This document shows, in pieces, positions 61,601-64,000 of a DNA stretch of 64,000 nt. This DNA comes from Candidatus Leptofilum gracile. Lineage in GTDB: Bacteria > Chloroflexota > Anaerolineae > Promineifilales > Promineifilaceae. How positions within the stretch are numbered: position 1 is the stretch's first letter; each line of letters opens with the position of its first letter. Where the stretch lies: the NCBI GenBank assembly GCA_016713825.1, contig JADJOJ010000009.1, forward strand, positions 124,001 to 188,000, in the 5' to 3' direction. A model generated the notes under the pieces. The model was not told the origin of the DNA. It worked only from the letters and a program-made list of their open reading frames with translations, and made no database searches. Made by a program: the position numbers and the translations under genes.

Positions 61601-64000
61601 AACGGTGGCGGGGGCAGTTGGGGGCCTTCCGCCAGGGTCAGTAGCTCAGCAGTTTGTGGGGGGGTGAGCAGGTGGAGGTGGGAAACGGCCGTCGTCGGTG
61701 CCTGAACCACGTGGCTGAGCAAGGTTTGCATCTGCCCAAACAGCCGCTCGATGGTGGCGGCTTCAAACAGATCGCTGTTGTACTCAAACAGGCATTGCAG
61801 CCCGTTGTCTTGTTCAATAACGGTCAGCGTCAGATCAAATTTGGTTACATCCAGGTCCAGCCGCCGCCGGGTGACCTTCAAGTCGGGCCAATCGAGCGTG
61901 GGGCGGGGCATGTTTTGGTAAATGAACAGCACCTGGAACAGCGGCAGGTTGTGCCCCTGGCGCGACGGGTTGAGGCTCTCGATGAGCTTTTCTACCGGGA
62001 TTTGCTGGTTGGCAAAGGCGTCCAGCGTGGTTTGGCGCACCCGGCTCAGCAGTTCGCGGAAGGTGGGCTGGCCAGACAAATCGGTGCGCAGCACCAGCGA
62101 ATTCAGAAAGAACCCAATGAGCGGTTCAATGTCGGCGCGGGTGCGGTTGGCAATGGTTGTGCCCATTACCAGATCATCTTGCCCGGAATAGCGGTGCAGC
62201 AGGGCCACAAACGCGGTGAGCAGCGTCATGTACGGCGTGGCTGCTTCAGCCTGGCTGAGCTGGTTGAGCTGCTGCACCAGGCCAGTGGGCAGATCAAAGC
62301 GGCGCTGGGCACCCTGCCCGGTGGATTGAACCGGGCGTGGATGGTCGGTGGGCAGCGCTAGCGCCGGGGGCATACCGGCCAGCTGCTGTTTCCAGTAGCT
62401 GAGCTGGTGGGCTGCTTCTGGCGTGGTGAGCCAGCTGTGCTGCCAGGCGGCAAAATCGGCATACTGCACGGGCAGTTCGGGCAGATTGGCTGGCTGGTTG
62501 GCCACGGCGGCGCGGTACAGTTCGGTAAGCTCGGTTTGCATCAGCCCCACAGACCAGCCATCGGTGACGATGTGGTGCATGGCAATGAGCAGCCAATGTT
62601 CGGTTTCCGACAGGCGGTAGAGGGTGACGCGCAGCAGGGGGCCGTTGACCAGATCAAAGGTGTGGTAGGTGGCGGCGTAGAGCTGTTCGTTGGCTGCCTG
62701 GCGGCGGGCTGCGGGGGGCAGCTGTTGCAAATCGACCCATTCCCAGGGCACGGCCTGGGCGGGCTGGATGCGCTGGCGGAGTTCGCCCTCTTCGGTGAAA
62801 AAGGTGGTGCGTAAGGTTTCGTGCCGGGCGACCAGTTGGTCGATGGCGTGTTGCAGGGCGTTGGTGTGGAGACGGCCGTTCAGCACCAGCACCAGGGGCA
62901 AATTGAAGGTCGCTTTGCCGGGGTCTAACTGCTCTAAAAACCAGAGCCGCTGCTGCGAATAAGAGGCCGGGGCGATGGTGGGGCCGTCTGCTTCGCGGGG
63001 CAGGCGGGGCAGGGGGGTGTCGGCGGTGCTGGCGCTGGCCTGGTTGATCTGCTGGGCCAGGGCGGCGATGGTGGGCTCGGCAAAAAAGGCGTGAAACGGC
63101 ATAGCGATTTGGAATCGTTCTTGCAGCCGGGAAATGACCTGGGTGGCCGAGAGAGAATGGCCGCCGAGCTCAAAAAAGTTATCCAGAATGCCGATGGGGT
63201 CTACCCTTAAAATGGTTGACCAGATGTGGGCGAGTTCGGTTTCTACGGCCGTTGTTGGCGGTTCAAAGGGGGTGGCCAGCGCCGGACGGGTTAGCTCCGG
63301 CACGGGCAATGATTTGCGATCGACTTTGCTGTTGGGGGTGAGCGGCATTTGCCCCAGAAAGACAAAGGCGGCGGGCATCATGTAGTCGGGCACATTTTGC
63401 TTGAAAAATTTGTACAGCTCGGTGGTGGTGATGTTTTGGCCTGGATGGGCAACTGCGTAAGCGGCCAGGTAATGGCCGTTTTGGCCGTCGGGATGGGCGG
63501 CGACGGCGGCTTCTTTGACGCCGGGATGTTTGAGCAGGGTTTGTTCAATTTCGGCCAGCTCAACCCGGTGGCCGCGAATTTTTACCTGGGCATCCTCGCG
63601 ACCCATGTGGATAAGACGGCCGTCTGCCAAAATGCGCCCCAGGTCTCCGGTAAGGTACAGGCGGGCGTCGCTGCCGTCTGGGTCTGGGCGGAACCGTTCG
63701 GTGGTGAGGTCGGGGCGACGCCAGTAGCCCAAGGCGAGGTAGCGGCTTTTGACGGTAATGGTGCCGACTTCGCCTTCGGGGACGGGACGGCCGTTTTCAT
63801 CTAGCAGCAGAATCGGCCGTTCATCTACCGCATAGCCGGTGGGCACTACGCTGTCGCGAATCACCGTCTCTTTGTCGATGAAGCATTGGCGCGTGGTGGA
63901 CGTTTCTGTAGCCCCCATGCCGGCATACAAAATGCAGCTGTCTGGGAAGAACTGTTTGTACCAATCAATGTACTGGGTGGGCACTCGCTCACCGCCAAAG
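55699..64000 (-). CDS. Giant nonribosomal peptide synthetase, C-terminal modules and thioesterase (N-terminus outside window)
   Basis: About 2766 codons visible with no start in view. Order from the right edge: end of an adenylation domain (64000 to about 63290, with the odd core YAGMGATETSTT), carrier domain (LGGHSLSATQ, about 63160), condensation C1 (MHHIVTDGWSVG, about 62570), A2 (YTSGSTGKPKG, about 61135; NTYGPTEATVV), carrier (LGGDSILSIR, about 59950), condensation C2 (VHHVILDGWSEA, about 59335), A3 (YTSGSTGKPKG, about 57910; NGYGPTETTVT), carrier (LGGHSLQTIV, about 56720), thioesterase (GGAGHVYHYRGLAK; nucleophile GGFCFGG with Cys codon 56323-56325; His in PGGHMD). By hand alignment to GrsA the specificity residues read D-A-E-D-I-G-T-V-V-K (A2) and D-V-E-N-A-G-G-V-T-K (A3); I cannot assign substrates. 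The GGDS carrier before C2 hints at a dual epimerising condensation domain. Confidence 0.93.
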   Translation of the reverse strand, partial: FGGERVPTQYIDWYKQFFPDSCILYAGMGATETSTTRQCFIDKETVIRDSVVPTGYAVDERPILLLDENGRPVPEGEVGTITVKSRYLALGYWRRPDLTTERFRPDPDGSDARLYLTGDLGRILADGRLIHMGREDAQVKIRGHRVELAEIEQTLLKHPGVKEAAVAAHPDGQNGHYLAAYAVAHPGQNITTTELYKFFKQNVPDYMMPAAFVFLGQMPLTPNSKVDRKSLPVPELTRPALATPFEPPTTAVETELAHIWSTILRVDPIGILDNFFELGGHSLSATQVISRLQERFQIAMPFHAFFAEPTIAALAQQINQASASTADTPLPRLPREADGPTIAPASYSQQRLWFLEQLDPGKATFNLPLVLVLNGRLHTNALQHAIDQLVARHETLRTTFFTEEGELRQRIQPAQAVPWEWVDLQQLPPAARRQAANEQLYAATYHTFDLVNGPLLRVTLYRLSETEHWLLIAMHHIVTDGWSVGLMQTELTELYRAAVANQPANLPELPVQYADFAAWQHSWLTTPEAAHQLSYWKQQLAGMPPALALPTDHPRPVQSTGQGAQRRFDLPTGLVQQLNQLSQAEAATPYMTLLTAFVALLHRYSGQDDLVMGTTIANRTRADIEPLIGFFLNSLVLRTDLSGQPTFRELLSRVRQTTLDAFANQQIPVEKLIESLNPSRQGHNLPLFQVLFIYQNMPRPTLDWPDLKVTRRRLDLDVTKFDLTLTVIEQDNGLQCLFEYNSDLFEAATIERLFGQMQTLLSHVVQAPTTAVSHLHLLTPPQTAELLTLAEGPQLPPPPFTAVPQWFEAQVEKSGRRTAVTHLTHTLTYAQLNQRANQLARHLQKQGVTANRIVGLCLHRSTDMLVALLGILKAGGAYLPLDPAYPTERLALMLEDAQVQTIVTQNALVGLLPQAGASLVCIDQDWPQIAQESAENLGLLPTPEDLAYIIYTSGSTGKPKGVMIPHRALTQFTQAASHLYGVTASDRMLQFATINFDAAVEEIFPTLVQGGTLCLRTDEMLNSMEAFLAQATAYEVTMLDLPTAFWHQLVTSLAEDRLALPTSLRLLIIGGEKASGPKVADWHRLVGDTVRLFNTYGPTEATVVATAYELPADGVPQLVSQGMPIGRPLANGQALVLDAQQKPVPVGVPGELVLGGPQVALGYLHQPALTADVFIPHPFRTGETVYRTGDQVRWLPDGNLEFWGRVDDQVKIRGFRIEPGEIERALASHPAIREVCVLAREDAPGQKRLAAYLVAAPEAELPAIGDLRAFLKESLPDYMVPAAFMFLDALPLSNSGKINRRALPLPELQRDEQASYLPPRTETEATLAAVWAEVLGLPRVGVADNYFDLGGDSILSIRLLAKARQAGLEIALPDLFRYQTIAALAPHVGAGQADAARTEPFQLIPEQIRAQLPEDVMDAYPLSRLQAGMLYHSKLEPDTAVYFNVTIKVVRAVLDEEKMRATLALLGQRHPILRTSYHLGEYAQPLQLVHETAVIPLQVDDLRSLSPAEQATIRTAWLAAEHSQHFNWETPPLLRFQVHRLTDDTFQLAMSVHHVILDGWSEAALISEFFQIYTAQLGANVAPIPPAPVAQFRDFIAAEKAAMANEEHQRYWSEQISDAPLTQIARWPNANAQEGEHLDPMRSHLLKLPTEVVDGLLALAKESGVHIKHVFLAAHLYVMGLVSGENDVVTGLVSNGRLEQTDGERTLGLFLNTIPFRQQLTGGTWADLVRQTFSTEQELLPHRRFPLVNIRQMRPGQDLFETIFNFIHFRIFGEANQLAGLEILKNDYYGSVSDIFSLDVFMNPVTAAVNLVLDYSVTHFPPAQIEAIAGYYWETLTQMAREPQANYATFSALSAAERSLVVDTWNQTEAAFPAETCVHKLIAQQAAQTPEATAVLSQNQTLTYGELVSRANQLAHYLQTLGVGPDTIVGISVGRVPDLIVGLLGILTAGGAYLPLDPEYPQDRLAYMLEDAQTPVLLTTAALANKLPQTQAKLIKLDSDWPTIAQQPTIAPASQVTPDNLAYIIYTSGSTGKPKGVLLPHRAMMNHNWYIGKQLFKLQPADRALQFSTINFDVAVEEIFPTLLCGSTLVLSPTNVLTAAEMVTLLNQYQVTILNLPTAYWQLLVREMVEHSLPVPASLRLAAFGGEAIMAPAITAWHELDKNGRVTLINGYGPTETTVTATDYHIQPQDGTASNIPIGKPIANTRTYVLNAQHQPVPIGVPGELYIGGRGVARGYLRQPERTAQAFLPDPFANAPNARMYKTGDLVRWLPDGNIEFIGRTDHQVKLRGFRIELGEIETALLQLPEIQEALVLLWADEAANKHLVAYYLARETAVPHIADLKARLQTTLPEYMVPTIYMQLAEWPLTPNGKIDRKALPAPDPANVTATQQAYAPPNDPIENQLVDIWESVLQVKPIGIYDNYFDLGGHSLQTIVLFARIERAFAVEIPLATIIQAPTIAQLAQIIRETGEETTWSSLVPISPTGQERPFFCVHGGAGHVYHYRGLAKYLGPEQPFFGLQPANRSGTFAGNGNVTIMAQDYVAEIRKVQPTGPYYLGGFCFGGLVAFEMAQQLRQAGEKVALVAIIDAVNPEFENGPPKSAQPEGSWWARQKAAFGQQKTMSDKVTYLRKVVRRRLRSTFVEPAIRKQHQKAHQEKMQEIKRYEASGQPLPLDLRDYRNMMATDWAQKHYKPQPYDSDLVVLRRDEDWEGIPNDMGWGLLTTAQTHVYRIPGGHMDILQEPNVQDLARLLQKGLESSRKMLTNGQNG

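Overview
The window looks like a chromosomal segment from a Chloroflexota bacterium, probably an Anaerolineae-like filamentous lineage. This is inferred from the gene content (coenzyme F420 genes beside SsnA, DhaR/DhaKLM, PRC-barrel and PA14 proteins, an NRPS) and from base composition; there is no rRNA to settle it. The octamer ACGGCCGT recurs in nearly every gene and spacer, and the spacers are full of short wordy inverted repeats.

Layout. 1-1.4 kb: 3' part of a divergent FAD-linked AgpS-like oxidase. 1.6-11.2 kb: glycerol/dihydroxyacetone locus, dhaR - (two operator palindromes) - glpF - dhaK - dhaL - glpK - terminator - dhaM::ptsH::ptsI fusion. GlpF imports glycerol, GlpK makes glycerol-3-phosphate, and DhaK/DhaL with the phosphoryl-relay fusion turn dihydroxyacetone into DHAP using PEP. 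11.7-14.8 kb: a small accessory island between two directly repeated hairpin elements, with a nucleotidyltransferase pair, an AT-rich orphan gene and a DUF4160/DUF2442 pair. 14.8-18.4 kb: polytopic membrane protein, PRC-barrel protein, Crp/Fnr regulator and a secreted acidic His/Gly-rich protein. 18.8-27.3 kb: trhO, a two-component system, an orphan phage-type antirepressor, a membrane pseudo-phosphatase/propeller protein, a hydrolase plus hydroxyacyl-CoA dehydrogenase pair, and a SelW-like selenoprotein read through an in-frame TGA.

27.4-30.6 kb: leuS with a leucine T-box leader (specifier CTC). The leader is split: stem I follows a tRNA-Ala(CGC) gene, while the antiterminator/terminator follows a second tRNA-Ala(GGC) gene that has its own promoter and sits inside the leader. 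30.7-39.1 kb: small membrane proteins, a DDN-type protein, acetyltransferase, pentapeptide protein, LLM oxidoreductase, thioredoxin, SsnA, F420H2:NADP oxidoreductase and CofE, which together imply an F420-using organism. 39.3-50.4 kb: PA14 protein, a frameshifted epimerase gene, miaA, yraN, a frameshifted glycosyltransferase, cinA, cyclic-nucleotide-binding protein, dipeptidase, phosphoesterase and acetyltransferase. 50.9-53.1 kb: an unusual three-gene unit (beta-solenoid repeat protein, metzincin-like protease, HEAT-repeat protein). 53.2-55.4 kb: pyrC-pyrB. 55.5-64 kb: the C-terminal 2.8 kilo-residues of a giant NRPS ending in a thioesterase with a cysteine nucleophile.

Most annotations rest on motif recognition by eye; no database search was run.
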